Of a stretch of DNA of 64,000 nucleotides, positions 15,282-23,922 are shown one piece after another. Position numbers and translations under genes: made by a program. Location: NCBI RefSeq assembly GCF_014648575.1, contig NZ_BMRJ01000001.1, positions 294,623 to 358,622 of the forward strand, read 5' to 3'. The notes under the pieces are model-generated. The model saw nothing but the letters and a program-made list of their open reading frames with translations. It was not told where the DNA came from and did not search any database. Position 1 is the stretch's first letter; each line of letters starts with the position of its first letter. Source of the stretch: Agromyces mediolanus (GTDB taxonomy: Bacteria > Actinomycetota > Actinomycetes > Actinomycetales > Microbacteriaceae).

Positions 15282-18200
15282 ATGACGACCAGACAGGACC
15301 CCGACGTGCCCGCTTCCCCCAGCAGATCCCGGCTCCTCGCCGCGGTGCTCATCGCCGCCGTGACGGCGTCGTCCGTGCTCCTCGCCGCCCCGTCCCAGGC
15401 GGCCGAGGCCGTCGTCATCATCGACGATGCGCAGACCGCCGGTTCGCCGGCCTTCAGCTACTCCGGCGCCTGGACCGCCGGGACCGGCCTGCCGTCGGCC
15501 TCCTACGAGGGCGGCACCGAGCACTGGACCAACGGCGGCGAGGTGAGCGCCACGCTCACCTTCTCGGGGACTCGGGCCGAGATCGTCGGCGCCAAGGACC
15601 CGGGCCACGGCTACCTCTTCGCCTCGGTCGACGGCGGGCGGGAGACGAGGGTCGACGGGTACGCCCCGTCCCGGGCGCTCCAGCAGTCGCTCTTCGACAC
15701 CGGCACGCTGCCCGCCGGCGACCACACGGTCGTGCTCCGCATGGACGGCACCCGCAATCCCGCCGCGAACAAGCAGGGTGCGCAGCTCGACTTCGCTCGG
15801 GTCACCCGCGACGAGCCCGACGCCGGACCCGAGTCGGCGGCGCCGACCGTCGTCCCCGCGCTCACCCGGTGGACCGGCGGCACCGGCACGCTCGCGCTCG
15901 GCAGCACCGTGCGCGTCGTCGTCGCGCCCGAAGACGTCGGCACAGAGCTCGACGGCCGCACCGTGCGCCAGGAGGCCGAGCGGCTCATCGCCGACCTCGG
16001 CGCCGCTGGGCGCACCGCCGAGCTCGTGATCGGCGCGGCAGCGCCCGGCGATGTCGTGCTGTCCGTGACGGCCGGCCTGGCCGACGAGGGGTACCGCCTC
16101 ACGGTCGGCGATCGCGTCACGATCGCCGCCTCGTCATCCGCGGGCCTCTTCTACGGCGGGCGCACGCTCCTGCAGTCGCTGAGCGGCGGCGCCGAGCTGC
16201 CCGTCGGCGAGACCGTCGACGCGCCCGGCCAGCGGCTGCGCGGCGGCATGATCGACGCGGGCCGCAAGTACTGGGAGATCGGCTACCTGAAGGACCTCAT
16301 CCGGCGGATGAGCTACCAGAAGCTGAACATGCTCACCCTGCACGTCGTCGAGGCCGAGGGCTTCCGGCTCGACAGCCCCGCGTTCCCCGGCCTCGCCGAC
16401 CCGGCCAGCTCCTACGACGAGGCCGAGATCCGCGAGCTCGTCGCCTTCGGCGCCGAGCACCACGTGCAGATCGTGCCCGGGTTCGAGTTCCCCGGCCACG
16501 CGACCGTCATCAGCGATTACTTCGGCATCGGCTTCGGCGACGGGGCGAACGCGTGCTCCCCCTCGCACGTGCCCTCGCACCTCACGCCGAACTGGATCAT
16601 CGACATGACCTCCGACACGGCGCGCGCCGACTCCGCCGCGATCCTCGACGAGTTCCTGCCCTGGTTCCCCGCCGCGTACGTCCACCTCGGCGGCGACGAG
16701 GTGACGGGCGAGCTCGGCAACTGCGGCCGCGTGAAGGACTACGTCGCCGAGCGATCCGACCTCGACACCCTCGGCGACCTCTTCGTCGACTACGTCAACG
16801 GCGTCGACGACGCCGTCGTGGCCAACGGCAAGCGCTCGATCATCTTCAACGGCTTCGAGCACATGAGCCGCTCGCAGCAGACCCTCAACCGGGGCGTCAT
16901 CATCCAGGACTGGCAGGGCGACGGCACGAACCCGGCGTTCGCCGGCCACGACAAGCTGTGGATGAACAGCGACTCCGTCTACCTGACGCCGAACAACTAC
17001 CACAACACCTCGCCGAACCTCACGACGCTCACCTCCTCGTGGGCGCCCCGCACCGACGCCGACATGCTCGGCTCGAACTTCGCGGTCTGGGCGGACTACA
17101 ACATGTGGGCCGAGGACGAGTACTTCGAGCAGAAGATGGGCCCGCTGCGGGCGGCCATCGCCGACCGCTCCTGGAACGTCACCGCGCGCGGCTCGGCGGC
17201 GGAGCTCTCGACGCGGCTCGGCCGGATCGGCGACGCCCCCGGCGTCACCGGCTTCCCGCCGCGCGAGCGGGTCGGCGCCGAGGCGCCGCTGCACCGCTAC
17301 CCCTTCGACCCCGCGCCGTACCCCTCCGGCTACACCTCGGCGGGCAGCCCGGGCCAGACCCTCTTCGTGCAGGACACGACCGGACGGCTGAACGGCTCGA
17401 CGTACATCATCTACAACCCCTCGTTCATCGACAACGGCATCAAGGGCTCCGCGCTGAGCTTCAGCCACGATCGGCAGGGCGTCGGGCTCGGCGGCGTCGA
17501 TCTGGCCGGCCCGTGGACGATGTCCGTGTGGGTCAAGCAGAGCGCGGCGCATCCGGATGCCACGCTGCTGAGCTCCCGCGAGGGCTCCGCGATCCTCCTG
17601 CGCGACCGCACGAGCGGCAAGGTCGCGCTCGCCACGGCGGGCGGTCGCGAGACCTTCGACGCCACGCTCCCGGTCGGCAAGTGGGTCGCGCTCTCGCTCG
17701 TCAACGACGGTGCGGAGACCGCGCTCTACTTCGACGGCGAACCGGTCGACGAGATCGAGGCGAGCATCCCGCTGCCGCTCGCCGCGATCGGCGCCTGGAA
17801 CCGCTCCCTCCGCGGCGACCTCGACGAGCTGAACATCTTCGACGCGGCCCTCACACCCGAGCGGATCGCTGCGAACTACGAGCGCGACGCGGCCGAGCTG
17901 CCGCAGCCCGGCCTGATCGACTACTGGTCCTTCGATGAGGACTCCGGCGTCGCGGTCGACACGATCGGCGGCAAGGACGGCACGCTCGACGGTGCCGCGC
18001 GGGTGCCCGGCCGGCATGGCGGCGGCGCCTCGCTCACCGGCGGCGAGAGCGGCGTGCGCATCGGAGCGAGCGACGTCAGTGGCACCTGGACGGCCTCGCT
18101 CTGGGTCAAGCGGAACGCCTCCGTCACGAGCGGTGTGCTGCTCTCCGGCGGGTCCTCGGCGATCAAGCTCGAGCAGTACCGGGACACCGGCAAGCTCGGC

Positions 18201-19322
18201 TTCACCCAGTTCGGCGTTGCCGACTACGTGATCGACTACTCCACCCCGCTCAACGAATGGGTCTACCTGACCTTCACGAGCGACGGCAGCACCCTGCGCG
18301 CCTACGCCGACGGCGAGGCGGTCGGCAGCGTCGCCGCCTCGGGCAACCTCGGTCGCGGCTGGATCGGCCGGCTCGGCTCCGGCAACCAGCTCGACGCGGC
18401 GAAGGCCGACGTCGATGAGGTGCTGCTCTACGACCGGGCGCTGAGCGGCGAGGAGGTCCGCGGGCTGTTCGCCGGCTTCGCCCAGGGCGGCGTCGCGCCG
18501 ATCGGGCTCACCGCGGAGCTCGCCTTCGCCGAGCCGCCGGCCGAGCCGCTCGAGCTCGGCGACGTGGTCACCGCGGAACTGGTGCTGCGCAACCCGGGTC
18601 TCGTCGACCTTCGGGAGACCACGGTGACGCCGCGCGGCGGCGAGCTCGGGGAGTGCGCGGTGCCCGCCCGCCTGCGCGCCGCAGCGGAGCTCCGCTGCCC
18701 GGTCTCCTTCCCGGTGACCGAGGCGGACGTGGCGCGAGGCTCGGTCTCGCTCGTCGTCGACGCCGCCGCCACGGGGACGAACCCGCTCGCGACCCCGGTG
18801 CTCGCCGTGAGCAACGAGCTGACCGCGAGCGCAGGCGGAGCGGCCCGGCCGATCACCGCGACCGTGGACGGCGGCACGCCGGGCACCCTCCGGATCGGCG
18901 AGGCCTTCACGGTCGACGTGGCCGGCCCGCAGGCGGGCAGCACCGTCGAGGTGTGGCTGCACTCGGAGCCGGTGCGGCTCGGTACCGCGACCGCGTCGGC
19001 CGACGGGGCCGCTCGCATCCGTGCGAGCCTCGAGGCCGGCACCGAGCCGGGCGCCCACCAGCTCGTGATCCGCGCGACCGACAGCACGGGCGAAGCCGTC
19101 GAGCTGAGCTACCCGGTGCAGGTGCTCGCCGCGGAGGACCCGGGTACGGGGCCGGGCACGGGCACGGGCCCCGGCGCGGAGCCCGGCTCAGGTAGCGGCA
19201 CCGGGCAGGGCGACGGGCTCGCGTCCACCGGGTTCGCGGCGGCGGCGCCGTTCGCCCTCGCCATCCTGCTGCTCGCGGCCGGAGCGTTCGCGATCGCGAG
19301 GTTCCGACGGCGGCGCGCGTAG
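15282..19322 (+). CDS. cell-wall-anchored GH20 enzyme (beta-N-acetylhexosaminidase or lacto-N-biosidase)
   Basis: A 1346-residue surface enzyme. Layout: signal peptide (about 10-41), one module homologous to the paired N-terminal modules of the GH123 protein (about 44-175), GH20 N-terminal domain and barrel (about 190-620) with the catalytic pair Asp472-Glu473 in HLGGDEVTG, two LamG/concanavalin-like modules (about 710-870 and 880-1065), an NPGL-type Ig segment, a pre-anchor module (about 1190-1285), and LASTG (1313-1317) with a membrane helix and basic tail. GH20 enzymes cleave beta-GlcNAc, beta-GalNAc or lacto-N-biose by substrate-assisted catalysis. GTG 15306 has a better ribosome site (AGGA at 15295-15298) and may be the true start, giving a standard signal peptide. 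Coregulation with GH123 suggests one host-type glycan target. Confidence 0.87.
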   Translation: MTTRQDPDVPASPSRSRLLAAVLIAAVTASSVLLAAPSQAAEAVVIIDDAQTAGSPAFSYSGAWTAGTGLPSASYEGGTEHWTNGGEVSATLTFSGTRAEIVGAKDPGHGYLFASVDGGRETRVDGYAPSRALQQSLFDTGTLPAGDHTVVLRMDGTRNPAANKQGAQLDFARVTRDEPDAGPESAAPTVVPALTRWTGGTGTLALGSTVRVVVAPEDVGTELDGRTVRQEAERLIADLGAAGRTAELVIGAAAPGDVVLSVTAGLADEGYRLTVGDRVTIAASSSAGLFYGGRTLLQSLSGGAELPVGETVDAPGQRLRGGMIDAGRKYWEIGYLKDLIRRMSYQKLNMLTLHVVEAEGFRLDSPAFPGLADPASSYDEAEIRELVAFGAEHHVQIVPGFEFPGHATVISDYFGIGFGDGANACSPSHVPSHLTPNWIIDMTSDTARADSAAILDEFLPWFPAAYVHLGGDEVTGELGNCGRVKDYVAERSDLDTLGDLFVDYVNGVDDAVVANGKRSIIFNGFEHMSRSQQTLNRGVIIQDWQGDGTNPAFAGHDKLWMNSDSVYLTPNNYHNTSPNLTTLTSSWAPRTDADMLGSNFAVWADYNMWAEDEYFEQKMGPLRAAIADRSWNVTARGSAAELSTRLGRIGDAPGVTGFPPRERVGAEAPLHRYPFDPAPYPSGYTSAGSPGQTLFVQDTTGRLNGSTYIIYNPSFIDNGIKGSALSFSHDRQGVGLGGVDLAGPWTMSVWVKQSAAHPDATLLSSREGSAILLRDRTSGKVALATAGGRETFDATLPVGKWVALSLVNDGAETALYFDGEPVDEIEASIPLPLAAIGAWNRSLRGDLDELNIFDAALTPERIAANYERDAAELPQPGLIDYWSFDEDSGVAVDTIGGKDGTLDGAARVPGRHGGGASLTGGESGVRIGASDVSGTWTASLWVKRNASVTSGVLLSGGSSAIKLEQYRDTGKLGFTQFGVADYVIDYSTPLNEWVYLTFTSDGSTLRAYADGEAVGSVAASGNLGRGWIGRLGSGNQLDAAKADVDEVLLYDRALSGEEVRGLFAGFAQGGVAPIGLTAELAFAEPPAEPLELGDVVTAELVLRNPGLVDLRETTVTPRGGELGECAVPARLRAAAELRCPVSFPVTEADVARGSVSLVVDAAATGTNPLATPVLAVSNELTASAGGAARPITATVDGGTPGTLRIGEAFTVDVAGPQAGSTVEVWLHSEPVRLGTATASADGAARIRASLEAGTEPGAHQLVIRATDSTGEAVELSYPVQVLAAEDPGTGPGTGTGPGAEPGSGSGTGQGDGLASTGFAAAAPFALAILLLAAGAFAIARFRRRRA

Positions 19323-19327
19323 CGCTC

Positions 19328-19356
19328 GTGCGGGCCGGGGAGGACCCGGCCCGCAC
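19328..19356. terminator. bidirectional hairpin between GH20 and LacI genes
   Basis: GTGCGGGCCGGG (19328-19339) and CCCGGCCCGCAC (19345-19356) form a perfect 12-bp stem with a GAGGA loop, five bases after the GH20 stop and before the end of the convergent LacI gene. Confidence 0.8.
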
Positions 19357-19385
19357 GGCGGTGCCTCGGCGAGCCCCGCGGCGGC

Positions 19386-20426
19386 TCAGCCGGCGTACCG
19401 GGCGGTGCTCTCGCGCACGATCAGGCGGGTCGGCACGAGGGCCCGGCCGGTCTCGTGCTCCTTGGTCTCGATGGCGTGGACGAGCTTCTCGATGCAGCGG
19501 CGGCCGACCTCGGCGAAGTCCTGATGCACGGTGGTGAGCGGCGGCCAGAACGCCTTCGACTCCGGCATGTCGTCGAAGCCGACCACGCTGACCTCGCCGG
19601 GCACGTCGCGGCCGGCCTCGTGCAGCGCCTGCAGCGCGCCGAGCGCCATCTGGTCGTTCGCCGCGAAGACCGCGCTGACCTCTGGCCGGGCGGCGAGCTC
19701 GCGACCGATCCGGTAGCCGGAGTCGGTGCTCCAGTCCCCGCGCATCGCGAGGGGCGAGGTGATGCCGCGGGCGCGGAGCGTCTCGGCCCAGGCGGTCACG
19801 CGGTGGTGCGCCGAGAACGAGTCCTCGGGCCCGGCGATGTGCCAGACGGTCGGATGGCCGAGCCCGAGCAGGTGCTCGGTGGCCTGGCGGGCGCCGAGCT
19901 CCTGGTCGGTGTCGACGACGGCGTAGGCGTCGCCCGCGTTCGAGTCGACCACGACGACGGGCTGGTCGTCGGGCAGGGTGATGTCGGCCTGGTCGAGCAG
20001 GTGCGCCTCGAAGATGATGACGACGCCGTCGACGGCCTGCTCGCTGAGTCGACGGTACGCGCCCGAGACCGTGCCGGTCGTCGGGTCGGGGATGCGGATG
20101 ACGGTGACGGTGAGGTCCTCCTCCGCGGCGGCCGCGGTGATGGCGTCGAGCGTGCGCATGTTGCCGTAGGTGGAGAGGGTGAACGTGATGACGCCGATGG
20201 AGCGGAACCGCCCGGTGCGCAGCGCGCGGGCGGCCCGGTTCGGCTTGTAGCCGAGGCGGCGCATCGCCGCGAGCACGCGCTCGCGGGTCGCCTCGTCGAC
20301 GTTGCGGCGTTCGTTGGAGACGCGCGAGACCGTCTGCGAGGAGACTCCGGCGAGTTTCGCGACGTCGGCCATCGAGGGGCCGCGGCGGGTCTCCGGCCGC
20401 GATCGATCCTTGGCGGTGTCGGTCAT
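19386..20426 (-). CDS. LacI-family transcriptional repressor
   Basis: A 346-residue repressor. The N-terminal HTH is MADVAKLAGVSSQTVSRVSN followed by the hinge LGYKPNRAARALRTGR. The periplasmic-binding-like sensor domain shows FAANDQMALGALQALHEAGRDVP and SVVGFDDMPES. The start at 20426 is chosen because AAGGG lies six bases upstream; ATG 20432 abuts it. The gene diverges from an ABC sugar-import operon across a region with two LacI-type palindromes. The same palindrome appears twice before the GH30-GH43 gene. It probably represses itself, the transporter/GH35 operon and the arabinogalactanase operon in the absence of a galactose-derived inducer. Confidence 0.92.
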   Translation of the reverse strand: MTDTAKDRSRPETRRGPSMADVAKLAGVSSQTVSRVSNERRNVDEATRERVLAAMRRLGYKPNRAARALRTGRFRSIGVITFTLSTYGNMRTLDAITAAAAEEDLTVTVIRIPDPTTGTVSGAYRRLSEQAVDGVVIIFEAHLLDQADITLPDDQPVVVVDSNAGDAYAVVDTDQELGARQATEHLLGLGHPTVWHIAGPEDSFSAHHRVTAWAETLRARGITSPLAMRGDWSTDSGYRIGRELAARPEVSAVFAANDQMALGALQALHEAGRDVPGEVSVVGFDDMPESKAFWPPLTTVHQDFAEVGRRCIEKLVHAIETKEHETGRALVPTRLIVRESTARYAG

Positions 20427-20462
20427 CCGCATCCCTTCGTCGAGTCGGCACGCCGTGAGAGC

Positions 20463-20513
20463 GTGTTCACGTAGACACAGTAGTTCAGATGTGATAGATG
20501 TTTACGTGAACAT
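20463..20513. promoter_or_regulatory. divergent LacI/ABC promoter with two LacI operators
   Basis: Operator 1 is GTGTTCACGTAGACAC (20463-20478) and operator 2 is ATGTTTACGTGAACAT (20498-20513), both 16-bp near-palindromes centred on ACGT. On the + strand TAGACA (20472-20477), 17 bp, TAGATG (20495-20500) can serve as promoter for the transporter, overlapping both operators. Confidence 0.78.
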
Positions 20514-20540
20514 CAGATTTGGATGAAGGAAACCTCCCGA

Positions 20541-21470
20541 ATGACGACGACGTCCTCCACCGCCCGCACGCCGATGCGCACGAGCAGGCGGCGCGCCCGC
20601 GGCCGCCAGCGCTGGATCGGCTGGGCCTTCGTCGGGCCGTTCATGGCGGTGTTCGCGCTCGTGCTCGTCGCGCCCGTCGTCTACTCGATCGGGCTCAGCC
20701 TCTTCCGCGAGCAGCTCGTCGGCGGCACCGCCTTCGTCGGCCTCGAGAACTACGGCACCGCGCTCGCCGACCCGAAGTTCTGGGAGGCGCTCGGCCGGGT
20801 CGTGCTCTTCCTCGTCGTGCAGGTGCCCATCATGCTCGGCATCGCGCTCGTCGCCTCGCTCGCGATCGACAGCGCCCGACTGTTCGCCTCGTCCTTCTTC
20901 CGCATCTCGATCTTCCTGCCGTACGCCGTGCCCGCCGTCGTCGCGACGCTCATGTGGGGCTTCATGTACGGCACCCGCTTCGGCCTCATCGGCAACCTCA
21001 ACGACGCCTTCGGCATCGAGCTGCCCGCGCCGCTGTCCGGCAGCTGGGTGCTCGCCTCGATCGGCAACATCGTCACCTGGGAGTTCGTCGGCTACAACAT
21101 GCTGATCTTCTATGCGGCACTCCGGGTCATCCCCACCGACCTCTACGAGGCGGCCGCCCTCGACGGAGCCGGCGCCTTCCGCATCATCCGCAACATCAAG
21201 ATCCCCGCCATCCGCGGGGCGATCGTGATCGCCGGCATCTTCTCGGTGATCGGCAGCTTCCAGCTCTTCAACGAGCCGAACATCCTGAAGTCCATCGCCC
21301 CGAACGCGATCAGCACCTACTTCACGCCGAACATGTACGCCTACAACCTCTCCTTCTCCGGCCAGCAGTTCAACTACTCGGCGGCCATCGCGATCATCAT
21401 GGGCCTCGTCACGGCCGTGATCGCCTACGTCGTCCAACTCTCCGGCTCGCGGAAGGAGGCGGTCCGATGA
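20541..21470 (+). CDS. ABC sugar transporter permease, MalF type
   Basis: A 309-residue inner-membrane permease with about six transmembrane helices after a basic N-terminus. The cytoplasmic EAA loop EAAALDGAGAFRIIRNIKIP contacts the ATPase. It starts at 20541 behind GAAGGA; an upstream ATG at 20523 overlaps that ribosome site. It is the first gene of the operon with a second permease, a binding protein and a GH35 enzyme. No ATPase is encoded nearby, so a shared MsiK-type ATPase elsewhere in the genome is expected, as is usual in actinobacteria. Confidence 0.92.
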   Translation: MTTTSSTARTPMRTSRRRARGRQRWIGWAFVGPFMAVFALVLVAPVVYSIGLSLFREQLVGGTAFVGLENYGTALADPKFWEALGRVVLFLVVQVPIMLGIALVASLAIDSARLFASSFFRISIFLPYAVPAVVATLMWGFMYGTRFGLIGNLNDAFGIELPAPLSGSWVLASIGNIVTWEFVGYNMLIFYAALRVIPTDLYEAAALDGAGAFRIIRNIKIPAIRGAIVIAGIFSVIGSFQLFNEPNILKSIAPNAISTYFTPNMYAYNLSFSGQQFNYSAAIAIIMGLVTAVIAYVVQLSGSRKEAVR

Positions 21471-22420
21471 CCACCGAGGCGACCGTCACCGAAGCCATCA
21501 CCACCGCCCGCGGCACCGAGCGGCGCGCCGGCTCGCGGCAACCGCGGCTGCACCGCTCCGTCCGGCGCGGTTCGACCGTGCAGCGCCGATCCATCCTGCT
21601 CACGATCGTGATGGGCCTGCTCGCCCTCTACGCGCTGCTGCCGCTGTTCTGGCTGCTCGTGAACTCCACGAAGACGCAGCGCGCCTTGTTCTCGAGCTTC
21701 GGCCTCTGGTTCTCGGGCGACTTCGCCCTCTGGGACAACATCGTCCAGACCCTCACCTACCACGACGGCGAGTTCGTCCGCTGGTTCGGCAACACCCTGC
21801 TCTACGTCGTCGTCGGCGCGGGCGGCGCGACGCTGCTGGCGACCCTCGCCGGCTACGCCCTCGCGAAGTACGACTTCCCCGGCCGCCGTGCCGTCTTCGC
21901 GGTCGTGCTCGGCGCCGTCGCCGTGCCCGGCACCGCGCTCGCCGTGCCGACCTTCCTCATGTTCAGCCAGCTGGGCCTCACGAACACGCCCTGGGCGATC
22001 ATCCTGCCGTCCCTGATCAGTCCATTCGGGCTCTACCTGATCTGGGTCTACGCGAGCGACGCCGTGCCGAGCGAGCTGCTCGAGGCCGCCCGGATCGACG
22101 GCTCGGGGGAGTTCCGCACCTTCTTCACGGTCTCCCTGCGGCTGCTCGCCCCGGGCTTCGTGACGGTGCTGCTGTTCACGATCGTCGCGACCTGGAACAA
22201 CTACTTCCTCCCCCTGATCATGCTGAGCGAGTCGACCTGGTACCCCCTCACCGTCGGCCTGAACTCCTGGAACGCCCAGGCGACCACCGCCGGCGGCGAG
22301 GCGATCTACCACCTCGTCATCACCGGCTCGCTCCTCACGATCGTGCCCATCGTCGTCGCCTTCCTCTTCCTGCAGCGCTACTGGCAGTCGGGGCTCGCGG
22401 CCGGAAGCGTCAAGCAGTGA
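21467..22420 (+). CDS. ABC sugar transporter permease, MalG type
   Basis: A 317-residue membrane permease and partner of the preceding gene, coupled by an ATGA overlap. The EAA loop is ELLEAARIDGSGEFRTFFTVSLRL. The N-terminus has an unusually long charged cytosolic segment (about 40 residues) before the first helix, and the C-terminus ends FLQRYWQSGLAAGSVKQ, the common MalG-type ending. Its likely cargo is a galactose-containing oligosaccharide, judged from the linked GH35 gene. Confidence 0.92.
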   Translation: MTTEATVTEAITTARGTERRAGSRQPRLHRSVRRGSTVQRRSILLTIVMGLLALYALLPLFWLLVNSTKTQRALFSSFGLWFSGDFALWDNIVQTLTYHDGEFVRWFGNTLLYVVVGAGGATLLATLAGYALAKYDFPGRRAVFAVVLGAVAVPGTALAVPTFLMFSQLGLTNTPWAIILPSLISPFGLYLIWVYASDAVPSELLEAARIDGSGEFRTFFTVSLRLLAPGFVTVLLFTIVATWNNYFLPLIMLSESTWYPLTVGLNSWNAQATTAGGEAIYHLVITGSLLTIVPIVVAFLFLQRYWQSGLAAGSVKQ

Positions 22421-22499
22421 GCGGCCCGCCATCGCTTGCACGGAGCACCACCCCCGAGCGCAGTCCTGCGCATCACATCGAAGTGAAAGGAACCACCCC

Positions 22500-23846
22500 A
22501 TGACCACTCGCAGCACCATCCGCCGCTGGGCGGGCGTCGCGGTCGCCGCGGCCCTCGCCGGCTCGCTCGCGGCGTGCGCCACGCCCTCCGGCGGAAGCGA
22601 GCAGGGCAGCGCGAGCGCCGAGGAGATCGCCGCCGCCCTGCAGAAGGAGAGCAGCATCACCGTCTGGGGCTGGGCCCCGCAGCTCGAGCCGATCGTCGAG
22701 GCCTTCGAGGAGAAGTACCCGAAGATCGACGTGAAGCTCGAGAACGTCGGCACCGGCAACGACCACTACACGAAGCTGCAGAACGCGATCAAGGCGGGCA
22801 CCGGCGCTCCGGACGTCGCGCAGGTCGAGTACTACGCCCTGCCGCAGTTCGCCCTCTCGGGCGCCTTCGCCGACCTCACCGGCTTCGGCGCCGACGAGCT
22901 CGAGGACCAGTACACGGCCTCGACCTGGGGCTCGGTCTCGATCGACGGCGGCGTCTACGCGCTGCCGCAGGACTCCGGCCCGATGGCGATGTTCTACCGC
23001 GCCGACGTGTTCGAGAAGCTCGGCCTCGAGGTGCCGACCACCTGGGACGAGTACATCGCCGCGGGCCAGGCCATCCACGCCGCCGACCCGAACGCCTACA
23101 TCACGAACGACGTCGGCGACGCCGGCTTCACCACCAGCATGATCTGGCAGGCGGGCGGCCAGCCCTACGCCGTCGAGAACGGCACCGACGTCACGATCGA
23201 CTTCGCCGACGAGGGCAGCACCAAGTGGGCGGACACCTGGAACCAGCTCGTCGAGAACGAGCTCGTCGCCCCGATCTCCTCGTGGAGCGACGAGTGGTAC
23301 CAGGGCCTCGGTGACGGCAGCATCGCGACCCTCGTGATCGGCGCCTGGATGCCGGGCAACCTCGAGTCCGGCGTGCCGGACGCGGCAGGCAAGTGGCGCG
23401 TCGCGCCCATGCCGACGTACGAGGAGGGCGTCGCGGCGGCCGCCGAGAACGGCGGCGGCGGTGACGCGGTGCTCGAGCAGAGCAAGAACAAGCTCGTCGC
23501 CTACGGCTTCCTCGAGTTCCTGAACGGCCCGGAGGGCGCGGCCATCCACGCCGCGAACGGCGGCTTCCCGTCGACCGTCGCCGACCTCGAGTCCGAGGAC
23601 TTCCTCGGCTACGAGAGCGACTACTTCGGCGGCCAGAAGATCAACGAGGTGCTCGTGCAGGCGTCCAAGGACGTCGTCCCCGGCTGGAGCTACCTGCCGT
23701 TCCAGACCTACGCGAACAGCATCTACGGCGACACCGTCGGCCAGTCGTACGCGAACGCGAGCGACCTGAACGAGGGCCTCGCCGCCTGGCAGGAGGCCAG
23801 CGTGCAGTACGGCATCGACCAGGGCTTCACCGTCAACGGGAAATAA
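22500..23846 (+). CDS. extracellular sugar-binding lipoprotein of ABC transporter (family 1)
   Basis: A 448-residue solute-binding protein. A signal peptide ends in the lipobox LAAC (Cys about 22), so the mature protein is lipid-anchored outside the membrane. The VWGWAPQLEPIVEAFEEKYPKIDVKLENVGTG start and the FYRADVFEKLGLEVPTTWDEY block are typical of family 1 sugar-binding proteins. AAGTGAAAGGAA gives a good ribosome site before ATG 22500. It delivers oligosaccharide to the two permeases. A strong hairpin follows, which may lower expression of the downstream GH35 gene relative to this abundant component. Confidence 0.92.
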   Translation: MTTRSTIRRWAGVAVAAALAGSLAACATPSGGSEQGSASAEEIAAALQKESSITVWGWAPQLEPIVEAFEEKYPKIDVKLENVGTGNDHYTKLQNAIKAGTGAPDVAQVEYYALPQFALSGAFADLTGFGADELEDQYTASTWGSVSIDGGVYALPQDSGPMAMFYRADVFEKLGLEVPTTWDEYIAAGQAIHAADPNAYITNDVGDAGFTTSMIWQAGGQPYAVENGTDVTIDFADEGSTKWADTWNQLVENELVAPISSWSDEWYQGLGDGSIATLVIGAWMPGNLESGVPDAAGKWRVAPMPTYEEGVAAAAENGGGGDAVLEQSKNKLVAYGFLEFLNGPEGAAIHAANGGFPSTVADLESEDFLGYESDYFGGQKINEVLVQASKDVVPGWSYLPFQTYANSIYGDTVGQSYANASDLNEGLAAWQEASVQYGIDQGFTVNGK

Positions 23847-23857
23847 CCATCAAGCGC

Positions 23858-23896
23858 GGTGCGGCCGGCCGGGCGCAGGGCCCGGCCGGCCGCACC
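23858..23896 (+). terminator. hairpin between binding protein and GH35 genes
   Basis: Arms 23858-23874 and 23880-23896 (GGTGCGGCCGGCCGGGC and its complement) form a perfect 17-bp stem with a 5-nt loop in the 76-bp gap inside the operon. Its place suits a partial terminator or an mRNA-stabilising stem that gives excess binding protein. Confidence 0.72.
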
Positions 23897-23922
23897 GTTC
23901 CACTCACCATCTGGAGCTCCAC

